From: Paraburkholderia eburnea
GTDB taxonomy: Bacteria > Pseudomonadota > Gammaproteobacteria > Burkholderiales > Burkholderiaceae
DNA length: 64,000 nucleotides
Direction: 5' to 3'
NCBI RefSeq assembly: GCF_002917095.1
Contig: NZ_PQGA01000016.1
Location: 1 to 64,000 of the forward strand
A model generated the notes under the pieces. That model was not told the origin of the DNA, did not search any database, and saw only the letters and a list, made by a program, of their open reading frames with translations. This document shows, in pieces, positions 1 to 8,563 of this stretch. The translations under genes and the position numbers were made by a program. Every line of letters begins with the position of its first letter. Position 1 is the stretch's first letter.

Positions 1-25
1 GTGAAAGTAGGTAATCGTCAGGCTC
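1..25 (+). rRNA. rrf: 3' end of 5S rRNA (partial)
   Basis: The first 25 bases match the 3' arm of a bacterial 5S rRNA: GAAAGTAGG followed by AATCGTCAGGCTC aligns with the E. coli ending GAGAGTAGGGAACTGCCAGGCAT, and it is the form I know from Burkholderia 5S genes. The rest of the gene, and presumably the rrn operon, lies to the left of the window. A long hairpin follows at 40-79, as expected after an rRNA operon. Recognition is by eye on a short piece, so some doubt remains. Confidence 0.8.
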
Positions 26-39
26 CTTATGCAGTGCGT

Positions 40-79
40 CCAGAACCCCGGCCTCTCCCAGTGAGAGCCGGGGTTCTGG
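40..79 (+). terminator. rrn operon terminator hairpin
   Basis: A perfect 13-bp inverted repeat (CCAGAACCCCGGC at 40-52, GCCGGGGTTCTGG at 67-79) encloses a 14-base loop about 15 bases after the 5S end. There is only a weak T-rich tail, but position and stem strength fit the end of an rRNA transcript. Confidence 0.65.
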
Positions 80-135
80 CGTTTCGGCGCGTGAATCGCA
101 CACATCGTACGCGCCAGAGCCAAAAACAAGGCAAA

Positions 136-165
136 CAAAAAGCCGTCCCAGGGGACGGCTTTTTG
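136..165. terminator. bidirectional rho-independent terminator
   Basis: AGCCGTCC/GGACGGCT form an 8-bp stem with a 4-base loop, flanked by an A-run on the left and a T-run on the right, so it reads as a terminator on both strands. It can end both the rrn transcript (plus) and the LysR gene (minus) that finishes at 199. Confidence 0.85.
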
Positions 166-198
166 CATTCAAATCGCCAGCCGACTCACCAGCGCAAC

Positions 199-1200
199 TC
201 AGTGCGCCAGATTCTGTTCCCCACCAGGTAAAACCTGCGGCGCCAACGCTGCCGCATCGGCGAGCTGCTCCTGCGTGAGCTCTTCGAGCAGCGCCATATC
301 GCGCGCAATCACTTGCGGAAGATGCGCACGCAAAAATTCCACCCACGTCTTCGTTTTTGCATCGACGAATTTGCGCGACGGATACAGCGCATACACATTG
401 CTCTTCTGCAGGATGTGCTGCGGCAGCACACGCACCAGCGTGCCGTTACGCAGCCCCTCGATCGCCGCATACACCGGCAACGTGCCGATGCCCATGCCCT
501 CGCGAATCGCTACTGCAAGCGATTCGGCGATATTCACCTGAACCGGACCGTCCACGTGCATCTCGACGTTGCCGTCCGGACCTTCCAGCATCCATTCATG
601 CGCATCCGACGTCGGCGTCTTGAGAATCAGGCAGTCGTGATGAGCCAGATCGGCGGGCGTGCGCGGTGCGCCGTGCGTATGCACATACGCGGGCGAGGCG
701 CACAGGATGCTGCACGTCGAACCGAGCTGATGCGAAACGAGATCCGAATTCGGCAACGAAGCTGCCGTCACCACCGACACATCGCTGCTGCCTTCGAATA
801 GATCCGGCAAGCGTTGCGAAAGCGTCAGCTCGACGGTGACTTCGGGATGCAAAGCGCGATAGCGCGAGATCGCCGGCAGCACATATTGCTGGCCAATACT
901 CGCAAAGCTATGCATGCGCAACGCGCCCACGGGACGCTCGTGAGCGCAACTGGCTTCTTCTTCCGCGCTGTCGACGTCCGCGAGAATCTGCCCGCAGCGT
1001 TTCAGATACCGTTCGCCGGCGGGTGTCAGCGCGAGCCGCCGCGTCGAACGGTTGAGCAAACGCGTGCGCAGATGCGCTTCCAGTTCCGACACCGCGCGCG
1101 ACATGGCGCCCGTCGTCGAATCGAGCGATTGGGCGGCGGCCGTGAAACTACCGGCTTCGACGACGCGGACGAACACCCGCATGTTTTGTAGCGTATCCAT
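199..1200 (-). CDS. LysR-family transcriptional regulator
   Basis: A 333-residue LysR-type regulator. Residues 1-60 form the winged helix-turn-helix (MDTLQNMRVFVRVVEAGSF start, LLNRSTRRLALTPAG wing) and about 90-300 form the periplasmic-binding-like effector domain. It belongs to the subgroup that includes BpeT/CeoR-like efflux regulators (inference from the N-terminal pattern). It is divergent from the FUSC exporter at 1470, a usual layout for a regulator and its target. It is clearly paralogous to the LysR at 7232-8296; the two share most of the HTH and several effector-domain blocks. The inducer is unknown. The start is the ATG at 1200, giving a full-length HTH. Confidence 0.93.
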   Translation of the reverse strand: MDTLQNMRVFVRVVEAGSFTAAAQSLDSTTGAMSRAVSELEAHLRTRLLNRSTRRLALTPAGERYLKRCGQILADVDSAEEEASCAHERPVGALRMHSFASIGQQYVLPAISRYRALHPEVTVELTLSQRLPDLFEGSSDVSVVTAASLPNSDLVSHQLGSTCSILCASPAYVHTHGAPRTPADLAHHDCLILKTPTSDAHEWMLEGPDGNVEMHVDGPVQVNIAESLAVAIREGMGIGTLPVYAAIEGLRNGTLVRVLPQHILQKSNVYALYPSRKFVDAKTKTWVEFLRAHLPQVIARDMALLEELTQEQLADAAALAPQVLPGGEQNLAH

Positions 1201-1280
1201 CAGACCTTCTTTAAGAACTTCTTGTTTGGCACGAAAACGATATTGTCCGCCTCGCGGGCCCTTGCATTGTTGAGCGATCT

Positions 1281-1294
1281 GGAACGGACGTTCC
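1281..1294. promoter_or_regulatory. possible operator in LysR/FUSC divergent region
   Basis: GGAACG and CGTTCC form a 6-bp inverted repeat with a 2-base spacer, midway between the divergent LysR and FUSC genes. It could be a regulator site. It lacks the textbook T-N11-A shape, so assignment to the LysR protein is only a guess. Confidence 0.3.
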
Positions 1295-1469
1295 TTCCTC
1301 GTCCCGTTAATTCGCTTTATTGACGCTCCTACAATCGGCGCTTTGTCGGTCCAGGTTTGCGCTTGAGCGCTTGCCTGGATCCCAACCGGAGCAGACGGCC
1401 TGCCCTGGCAGCGTCTTTCTCCGTGATCGTCGTAATCGTCGTAAGAACCCCGAGCGTAGTGCGTTTTCC

Positions 1470-3686
1470 ATGAACCGGCAGCCAGCGATCCATCGTGCGA
1501 GCGACCCGCGTCGTCGCGCCGAAATCATTTGGCGTGCCGCGCGGCGCGCCCTGCGCGACTGGCAGGCCACGCACGGTGCAATCTGGCTGCATCTGCTCAA
1601 GACGGTGACGGCGGGATTGCTGGCGATGGGCATTGCGATGCTGCTGGACCTGCCGCAGCCGCGCATTGCGATGACCACCGTGTTCGTGTTGATGCAGCCG
1701 CTCTCCGGCATGGTGTTCGCGAAGAGCGTGTACCGCATCGTGGGCACGGCGGTCGGGATGGTCGCGGCGGTGGTGCTGGGGGCCGTGTTCATCCAGCAGC
1801 CCGAGCTTTATATCGCCGGGATGACGGTGTGGGTCGCCGCCTGTACGGCGGCTGCCATGCGGAATCGGCATTTTCGTTGGTACGCGTTCGTGCTGGCCGG
1901 TTATACCGCTGCGCTGATCGGCATTCCCCTCGTGATGCAGCCCAATGACCTGTTTCTCGCCGCGCTTGGGCGTGGGGCCGAAGTGGCCGTGGGGATCTTG
2001 TGCTCCGGTGTCGTCAGCGCCGTTATCGTGCCTCGGCAATCGGGCTCGGTACTCGAACGCACCTTGCGCACACGATATCTCGATTTTACTTCCTTCGCCG
2101 CGCGCGTGCTGTCCGGCGGCCTTGAAAGGGACGCATTCGAAGGGCGATTTGCGAAGCTCGTCGATGAAATCGTCGGCTTCGAGGCCACGCGTGCTTTCTC
2201 GTTTTTCGAAGACCCGACGATGCGTTCGCGCAGCCAGTTGCTCGCCCGTCTGAACGGCGAGTTCATGGATGCCAGCGCACGGTTGCACGCGTTGCGTCAG
2301 TTGAGAAAGCGTCTGCGCTGGAGCGACGCTTCCATCGCGCCGCTGGCCCCTTATTTCAGCGAGCTTGCGGCGCTGCTGGCCCAGCGGCCGAGCCTGAAGG
2401 AGTCGGATCGCGCCTACGCCTTGCGTCTCGCGCAGGATCTCGAATCGTTCCAGCGCACGCTGCCGCGCCACGTGCGCGAGACCCGCCGACCGCTTGAAAC
2501 CGCACCGCCCGACACGCTACAGGACTTCGACACCTCCGCCGAACTGATCTACCGCTTCACGGCCGAAATCGCCCGCTACAGCCGCACCTGGGCGTCGCTG
2601 ACCCAGGCGGGCCTGCCGCCCGAGCCGCGCGTCACGCGTTACGTGCCGCGCACCAGCTGGTATGTGGTGGCGTTCACCTTCATGCGTACGGCCGTGGTGG
2701 TCGCGGCCGTGGGCTGGTTCTGGGTCGAGACCGACTGGCCGAGCGGCGGACTCGCGATGATCGCCGCCGCGCTCGCCTGCGCGCTCACGTCGTCGGCGCC
2801 GCGCGCGACGCGCATGGCCTTCCAGATGGCGGCGGGCGCGGGCTGCGCGGCGGTCGTCGGCTATCTGCTGATGTGCTACGTCTATCCGAACGTCGACGGC
2901 TTCCCGCTGCTTTGCGCGGCGCTGGCGCCGGCGCTTGCCCTGGGTGCGTTTTTCGCGACGCGCCCGCGCATCGCCGGCTTCGGGGTCGGGTTCTCGGTGT
3001 TCCTGTGCCTGCTCGCGGGGCCGGACAACGTGATTGCCTACGCTCCCGATCTGCTGATCAATAACGGCATCGCCGTGGTTGCGGCGATGGTTGTGGCCGC
3101 ACTCGCGTTCTCGGTGGTGTTTCCGCCGCACATGGGCTGGCTCGTCGAGCGCATGTGCGCCGCGTTGCGCGGGCAGGTCGTGCTCGCCTGCCGCGGCGAC
3201 CTTTCCGGCATCGGGCAGCACTTCCAGTCGGGCGCGCATGACCTGATGCATCAATTGCGGCTGCTGCTCAATGGCCGCAAGCAGGCGCACCGGCGCGCGC
3301 TGCGCTGGATGCTGGTGACGCTCGAAGTCGGACATGCCGTCATCGACCTGCGCCACGACGCCCAAGCCGCCGCATGGCTCGCCGATACCGACAGCCGATG
3401 GCGCCAGGCGCTCGAACGCGTGCTCGCCGACATCGCCCGCCTGTTCGAGCAGCCCGACGCCGCGCAGCTCGATCGTGCGCTCCAGGCCGTGCGTACAGCC
3501 ACCTGGATCGCTCAAGAGGCGCTTCCGCATGTCCACCACGACCGCGAGCGCCGCCACGACGTACAGCGGCTTCTGAGTCATCTCCACTTCATCCGCAGCG
3601 CGCTGATCGACCGCGACGCGCCGCTCGGCGCGCATGCGCGTCAGGCTCGCCGCCGCCGCCGCGCGCTGCGTCTGCGCCTGTCCTGA
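1470..3686 (+). CDS. FUSC-family inner-membrane exporter (AaeB-like)
   Basis: About 738 residues from the ATG at 1470; an in-frame GTG lies at 1320, but the extra residues do not look like the family. The protein has the FUSC layout: a hydrophobic block at about residues 33-160, a soluble helical region, a second membrane block at about 390-560 and a cytoplasmic C-terminal domain ending in an Arg-rich tail. Family members such as AaeB export hydroxylated aromatic acids (known for E. coli) or fusaric acid. No adaptor (AaeA/HlyD) or DUF1656 partner is encoded next to it, so it may act alone or with an adaptor elsewhere. Probably controlled by the divergent LysR gene. Confidence 0.85.
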   Translation: MNRQPAIHRASDPRRRAEIIWRAARRALRDWQATHGAIWLHLLKTVTAGLLAMGIAMLLDLPQPRIAMTTVFVLMQPLSGMVFAKSVYRIVGTAVGMVAAVVLGAVFIQQPELYIAGMTVWVAACTAAAMRNRHFRWYAFVLAGYTAALIGIPLVMQPNDLFLAALGRGAEVAVGILCSGVVSAVIVPRQSGSVLERTLRTRYLDFTSFAARVLSGGLERDAFEGRFAKLVDEIVGFEATRAFSFFEDPTMRSRSQLLARLNGEFMDASARLHALRQLRKRLRWSDASIAPLAPYFSELAALLAQRPSLKESDRAYALRLAQDLESFQRTLPRHVRETRRPLETAPPDTLQDFDTSAELIYRFTAEIARYSRTWASLTQAGLPPEPRVTRYVPRTSWYVVAFTFMRTAVVVAAVGWFWVETDWPSGGLAMIAAALACALTSSAPRATRMAFQMAAGAGCAAVVGYLLMCYVYPNVDGFPLLCAALAPALALGAFFATRPRIAGFGVGFSVFLCLLAGPDNVIAYAPDLLINNGIAVVAAMVVAALAFSVVFPPHMGWLVERMCAALRGQVVLACRGDLSGIGQHFQSGAHDLMHQLRLLLNGRKQAHRRALRWMLVTLEVGHAVIDLRHDAQAAAWLADTDSRWRQALERVLADIARLFEQPDAAQLDRALQAVRTATWIAQEALPHVHHDRERRHDVQRLLSHLHFIRSALIDRDAPLGAHARQARRRRRALRLRLS

Positions 3687-3855
3687 AGCGGTGCGAAGGG
3701 GTGCAAACGGGCGCAAAGAGCCGTAAACCGGGCGCCTGCGTGATCTTGCCGCAGTCTGGAAATATGCCTTCCACCCCGGCTCCTTAATCAATCCAGGCCC
3801 CGGTCATATAGTGACATCACTGCTTCGGCAGTACCCGTTAGCACTGGAGAGTGAA

Positions 3856-4074
3856 ATGAAGTCCCTGAAGATCGCTGTTGTTGCCTGTTCCATGTTTGCC
3901 GCCGCCGCTGCTTATGCACAGAACGACGCAACGGCAGCGGGCGTCCCCGAGCAGGTCGCCCAAAGCACAGCACAGCCTGCTGCTCAAGCGCCCGCGCACC
4001 GTGAAATGACGCCGGCAAAGAAAGACGAATGCGTCGGACCTGCCAGCTTCTGCAACATTTATTTCGGTAGCTGA
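3856..4074 (+). CDS. small secreted protein with conserved Cys-containing C-terminus
   Basis: A 72-residue protein starting at ATG 3856 behind a GGAGAG ribosome site. Residues 1-21 are a clean Sec signal peptide (positive MKSLK, hydrophobic core, AYA-Q cleavage site). The mature part is Ala/Gln/Pro rich and ends in KKDECVGPASFCNIYFGS, with two Cys that could pair. I recall similar short exported proteins with CNIYFGS-like ends in Burkholderiaceae, but know no function for them. An upstream in-frame start at 3811 would spoil the signal peptide. It stands alone between two unrelated genes. Confidence 0.75.
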   Translation: MKSLKIAVVACSMFAAAAAYAQNDATAAGVPEQVAQSTAQPAAQAPAHREMTPAKKDECVGPASFCNIYFGS

Positions 4075-4258
4075 GATCGAGTAACCGCCGCCATGTGCCG
4101 GCGCAAGCTTGAAATTCATGCCGCGGCGCCTTCCTGTGAGGCCCTGCGGCTTTTGCGCATTCCGGCTGCAAGACTGTATTGCGAAGCCGTCATGCAAAGC
4201 CGCCAAAGCGAGACCTGAAAATGGGCACTTGGCGATCAGAGAGTTTGTGGAGACTTTG

Positions 4259-5791
4259 ATGTACGAAGACCGTATCCGTTGTGCCGCTCTGCGCGGGAAG
4301 ATCACGTCGGCTGCCGAGGCAGCTCAACTCGTGCGCAATGGCATGCGCGTGGGCGCCAGCGGCTTCACGCGCGCGGGCGACACGAAGGCCGTGCCGATCG
4401 AATTGGCGCGCCGCGCGCGCGAAGAGAAGGAACCGCTGCGCATCACGCTGATGACGGGCGCCTCGCTCGGCCACGACGTAGACCGCATGTTGACCGAAGC
4501 GGGCGTGCTCGAACGCCGCCTGCCGTTCCAGGTGGACACCACGCTGCGCAAGGCAATCAATCGCGGCGAAGTCATGTTCGTGGACCAGCATCTCTCCGAG
4601 ACGGTCGAGATGTTGCGCGCGAACCTGCTTGGCAAGCTCGACCTCGCGATCATCGAGGCCGCGGCGATCACGGAGACGGGCGCCATCGTCCCCACGACTT
4701 CGGTTGGCAATTCGGCGAGCTTCGCGATTCTCGCGGAGAAAGTGATCGTCGAAATCAACCTCGCGCAGCCGCTCGGTCTCGAAGGCTTGCACGACGTCTG
4801 GATTCCGGGCCGCCGTCCGCATCGCGATCCGCTGCCCATCGTGCGCGTAAACGACCGGGTCGGCACCCAGGCGATCGAGATTCCGCCCGAGAAGATCGCG
4901 GCCATCGTCATCACCAACGAACCGGACAGCCCCTCGACCGTGCTGCCCGCCGACGAGGAAACCGCGCGCATCGCGGGTCACCTCATCGATTTCCTCCAGC
5001 ATGAAGTGAAGCATGGCCGCATGAGCGCGCAACTGCCGCCGCTGCAGGCCGGCATCGGCACGATCGCGAACGCGGTGCTGTCGGGCTTCGTCGATTCGCC
5101 GTTCGAAGCGCTCACGATGTACTCGGAAGTGCTGCAGGACTCCACCTTCGACCTGATCGATGCGGGCAAGATGGTGTTCGCCTCGGGCGCGTCGATGACG
5201 CTCTCCGCGTCGCGCCAGGCCCAGGTGCTCGCCGAGCTCGACCGCTATCGCGACAAGCTCGTGCTGCGTCCGCAGGAGGTGAGCAACCATCCGGAAGTGA
5301 TTCGCCGCCTCGGTCTGATCGCGCTGAACACGGCGCTCGAATGCGACATCTACGGCAACGTGAACTCCACCCACGTGGGCGGCACGCACATGATGAACGG
5401 CATCGGCGGCTCGGGCGACTTCGCGCGCAACGCGTCGTGCGCGATCTTCGCGACCAAGGCGATCGCCAAGGACGGCAAGATCTCCAGCATCGTGCCGATG
5501 GTGCCGCACGTCGACCACAACGAGCACGATGTCGACGTGATCGTGACCGAGCAGGGTCTCGCCGATCTGCGCGGTCTTGCGCCGCGCGAGCGCGCGACGC
5601 TCATCATCGAGCACTGCGTGCATCCGCTCTATCGCGATCTGCTGCGCGACTACTACAAGGACGCGCAGAAGATCGGCGGTCAGACGCCGCACAACCTCGC
5701 CCGTGCGTACGAGATGCATCTGCGCTTCAACGAGACTGGCTCGATGTTGCCGGGCGCACCGGACGCAGGCGAACTCGTCGCGAACGCTTAA
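4259..5791 (+). CDS. acetyl-CoA hydrolase/succinate CoA-transferase family protein
   Basis: 510 residues from the ATG at 4259 (GTGGAGA site just upstream). This is a class I CoA-transferase of the Cat1/AarC/ScpC type, which moves CoA between acetyl-CoA and succinate or hydrolyses it. Seen are GIGTIANAVL near residue 265, a Glu at 290 in the MYSEVLQD block (likely the residue that forms the glutamyl-CoA thioester, as Glu294 does in AarC) and GGSGDFARNA near 382. Length fits the family. The preceding reading frame stays open back to 4109 but that part is not conserved-looking. Likely role: handling acetate/acetyl-CoA overflow in the cytoplasm. It ends just before a strong terminator. Confidence 0.9.
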   Translation: MYEDRIRCAALRGKITSAAEAAQLVRNGMRVGASGFTRAGDTKAVPIELARRAREEKEPLRITLMTGASLGHDVDRMLTEAGVLERRLPFQVDTTLRKAINRGEVMFVDQHLSETVEMLRANLLGKLDLAIIEAAAITETGAIVPTTSVGNSASFAILAEKVIVEINLAQPLGLEGLHDVWIPGRRPHRDPLPIVRVNDRVGTQAIEIPPEKIAAIVITNEPDSPSTVLPADEETARIAGHLIDFLQHEVKHGRMSAQLPPLQAGIGTIANAVLSGFVDSPFEALTMYSEVLQDSTFDLIDAGKMVFASGASMTLSASRQAQVLAELDRYRDKLVLRPQEVSNHPEVIRRLGLIALNTALECDIYGNVNSTHVGGTHMMNGIGGSGDFARNASCAIFATKAIAKDGKISSIVPMVPHVDHNEHDVDVIVTEQGLADLRGLAPRERATLIIEHCVHPLYRDLLRDYYKDAQKIGGQTPHNLARAYEMHLRFNETGSMLPGAPDAGELVANA

Positions 5792-5815
5792 GCGTCAAAT
5801 CTGACGTTCAGGCAT

Positions 5816-5855
5816 AAAAAAACGGGAGCGCCGTCGCCGGTGCTCCCGTTTTTAT
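5816..5855. terminator. bidirectional rho-independent terminator
   Basis: AACGGGAGC/GCTCCCGTT stem (5821-5829 and 5842-5850) with a 12-base loop, an A-run before and a T-run after. It separates the CoA-transferase gene (plus) from the convergent GlsB/YeaQ gene (minus) and can serve both. Confidence 0.9.
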
Positions 5856-5873
5856 TTGTCCGCAGCCGTGGCG

Positions 5874-6125
5874 CTACGCCCTGCGGAACATCCGGATGAC
5901 GAACAGCAGAATGACCGCGCCGATGATGGCGGTGATGATCGAGCTGATGATGCCGGTGCCGATCTGGATGTGGAGCAAGCCGGCAAGCCAGCCGCCGATG
6001 AACGCGCCCACGATCCCGACGATGATATCGACGATCAATCCAAAGCCGCCGCCCTTGACGAGAACGCCTGCGAGCCAGCCAGCGATGGCGCCGATGATGA
6101 GCCAGGCGATGATGCCGTGTTCCAT
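5874..6125 (-). CDS. GlsB/YeaQ/YmgE-family stress-response membrane protein
   Basis: 83 residues with the family's pattern: an N-terminal IIAWLIIGAIAGWLAG helix, a Gly-rich middle segment (IVGIVGAFIGGWLAGLL) and a third hydrophobic helix, ending MFRRA. Members are small inner-membrane proteins induced by stress; the biochemical function is not known. The ATG at 6125 is preceded by an AGGGGAGT ribosome site. Confidence 0.9.
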   Translation of the reverse strand: MEHGIIAWLIIGAIAGWLAGVLVKGGGFGLIVDIIVGIVGAFIGGWLAGLLHIQIGTGIISSIITAIIGAVILLFVIRMFRRA

Positions 6126-6300
6126 ATAGAAGACTCCCCTCGTTGGTGTGAATTAATCACGGTGAACTGGAGCTTAGTCGAAGGGCGGGATCGAGTCCAC
6201 GAAACGCGGCCAGAATTGACAGTTCTTGAAATCCGTTGCGCACTGTTTCAATTAGTGCAACGAGAGTGAAATGAATTCGTAAGGAATGCGAGTTTTTACG

Positions 6301-7008
6301 TCACTCAGGCGAGACTTCCGTTTCCACTGCCATCCAGCTTACGCTGGAGACGCTTTTTTCCATGCTGAGGCGGCTCGCCATCAGTTCGAGCTTGGACTGA
6401 TATTTCGGATGCAGGCGCATGGTGGCCGTCACGCGCAGGCGTTGCGGATCGCCCGGCAGGTCTTCGCTCGTGAGGCTCTGGAACGAGAGCGGCGTGGAAT
6501 ACATCGAGTTCGAGAGCACGGTGCGAATATGGATTTCGTCCTCTTCGCGGCATACGACCGTCAGCTCGTAGACGCGCACGAGATCGGCGTTCGAGACGGG
6601 CGACTGGTTGATGATGCGGCTCACCTCGCGCAGCACGGTGTTGGTGAGCAGCACAACCGCCGTGCCCGCGACGGCCGGGACGTAGTGACCCGCGCCGCAC
6701 AGCACGCCCACGGCGGCCGAGCACCAGAGCGTGGCGGCGGTGTTGATGCCCTGGATGGAGCCTTTGTCGCGCATGATCACGCCGCCGCCCAGGAAGCCCA
6801 CGCCCGACACCACATAGGCCGCGATCTGCGTGACGCCGCTGGTGCCGTTGCCCGTCAATACGCCGAGCGTGACGAACAGGCACGCGCCGCTCGCGACGAG
6901 CGTGATGGTGCGCAGGCCCGCCGTGCGCTGACGCATCTGGCGTTCCAGTCCGATGGCGACGCCGCAGGCGAACGCCGCGAGCAGTCGCAACGCGAATTCG
7001 TAAGTCAT
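6301..7008 (-). CDS. MgtC/SapB-family membrane protein
   Basis: 235 residues from the ATG at 7008 (MTYEFALRLL), the usual start for this family; a start 39 bases upstream is possible. It has the MgtC core: GVAIGLERQMRQRTAGLRT, then GVGFLGGGVIMRD, with about five membrane helices, and a C-terminal cytoplasmic ACT-like domain from about residue 150. MgtC proteins help survival at low magnesium and modulate the F-ATPase in Salmonella; which role applies here is unknown. Divergent from the LysR at 7232, with about 220 bases between. Confidence 0.9.
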   Translation of the reverse strand: MTYEFALRLLAAFACGVAIGLERQMRQRTAGLRTITLVASGACLFVTLGVLTGNGTSGVTQIAAYVVSGVGFLGGGVIMRDKGSIQGINTAATLWCSAAVGVLCGAGHYVPAVAGTAVVLLTNTVLREVSRIINQSPVSNADLVRVYELTVVCREEDEIHIRTVLSNSMYSTPLSFQSLTSEDLPGDPQRLRVTATMRLHPKYQSKLELMASRLSMEKSVSSVSWMAVETEVSPE

Positions 7009-7231
7009 CGTTCTGTCATGAAAAGCGGCCGCAGGGATGCCTCGCAACGCTTGCCGCGCGGGCGATTCGCCCTGAAGGGGCGCGGTGGATCATACGCGGG
7101 ACAAGGCGGCTCGCCAAGCTGACAAGCCTGCCATTTGGAAGTCAGCATGTGGCCACGGCCTCCAGGCGAGACTGGCGCCATTCAGAATGAATCACGCCGG
7201 GAAGAGCAAAGACGATGCAGAGGAGCCGCTG

Positions 7232-8296
7232 ATGGACACGTTACGCAACATGCGTATTTTCGTAAGAGTGGTGGAGTCGGGCAGTTTCACGCGCGCCGCC
7301 ACTAACGAAGCGATGACGACGGCGCAGGTCTCGCGCGCCGTTACCGATCTCGAATCGCGGCTGCGCACGCGCCTCCTGAACCGCACTACCCGGCGCATGT
7401 CGCTAACCGAGGCGGGCGAGCGCTATCTGCAAAGCTGCAAGCGCATTCTTGCCGACATCGAACAGGCGGAGGCCGAGGCCGCCGCTGCGCACGCGAATCC
7501 GGCGGGCAAGCTGCGCGTCTACGGCGGCACGAGTTTCGGCCAGCACTACGTAATGCCGTTGATCGCGCGTTATCAGCAGCATCTGCCCGATGTCTCCGTT
7601 GACCTGACGATCGCGCAGGAGATGCCCGACATCATCGAGGAAGGCTTCGATGTGGCCGTGGTGGTGGCCACCGAGCTAGAGGATTCCGCACTGATCTCGC
7701 AGCAACTGGGCAGTACCGCCGCCATCCTGTGCGCATCGCCCGACTACCTGCGCGCGCGCGGCGTGCCGCAGTCGTTCGACGATCTGGATATGCATACCTG
7801 CCTGCATCTCACCGATGCAAGCCTGCCGGCCGGCCAGTGGGTCTCCGAAGGCCCGCACGGCGAAACTTTCCGCCATACCGGCGTCACGCCCTTTCAGGTG
7901 AATAACCCCGAAGCGCTTGCGCTCGCGATCCGTGAAGGCATGGGCATCGGGCCGCTGCCGGTGCCGGTCGCGCTGCCGGGTCTCGCCGATGGTTCGCTCG
8001 TACGCGTCTTGCCCACGCATCGTTTGCAGACGCTCAACATCTACGCGCTCTATGCGTCGCGCCGCTACCTGGACGCGAAGATCCGCACCTTCGTCGAGTT
8101 TTTGCGTGAGAAGGTGCCGCTCGTACTCACCGAGCAGGAGAGCGCGCTCGCGACCTGCAATGTGCCGTCGCGACGCAGCACGACTGCGCCGCTGCGCGAG
8201 GCACACCCGTTGCACACGGCTTCGCACGCCAAATCGCGGGCGAAAACCGAGAAGCACGACAAGCACGAGGTAGAGCATCTGCGCCTCGTCAACTAG
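7232..8296 (+). CDS. LysR-family transcriptional regulator, likely controlling the RND operon
   Basis: 354 residues from the ATG at 7232 behind GAGGAG. The N-terminal HTH (MDTLRNMRIFVRVVESGSF...) and the effector domain closely resemble the LysR at 199-1200. It differs by a C-terminal extension of roughly 50 residues after LVLTEQES, rich in Arg, Thr, His and Lys, not part of the usual fold. It sits 267 bases upstream of, and parallel to, the RND efflux genes, as BpeT-type regulators often sit beside their pumps. The function of the tail is unknown. Confidence 0.92.
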   Translation: MDTLRNMRIFVRVVESGSFTRAATNEAMTTAQVSRAVTDLESRLRTRLLNRTTRRMSLTEAGERYLQSCKRILADIEQAEAEAAAAHANPAGKLRVYGGTSFGQHYVMPLIARYQQHLPDVSVDLTIAQEMPDIIEEGFDVAVVVATELEDSALISQQLGSTAAILCASPDYLRARGVPQSFDDLDMHTCLHLTDASLPAGQWVSEGPHGETFRHTGVTPFQVNNPEALALAIREGMGIGPLPVPVALPGLADGSLVRVLPTHRLQTLNIYALYASRRYLDAKIRTFVEFLREKVPLVLTEQESALATCNVPSRRSTTAPLREAHPLHTASHAKSRAKTEKHDKHEVEHLRLVN

Positions 8297-8563
8297 GCGC
8301 TCATCCAGTAAGCACAAACAGAAAAATACGCGCGCGTCACGCGCAGGGAGCGGTGCGTCCGACGTTTGCGAACGATCGGCAAAGGCGCGCCACACAAGCC
8401 GCGTATTCGCGGCTCGCCGTGGCTGACAATTTCGCCATATTCGCGCCAGCAACCTGCCACCGCGATTGCCTATGATGCGGCACCGTTTGATCGATGCGCG
8501 ATGCGTATTTAAGGCGCGTATTTCCTCTCGTCCGATTTCGTCTGATTTACCCGAAACCGCCTC

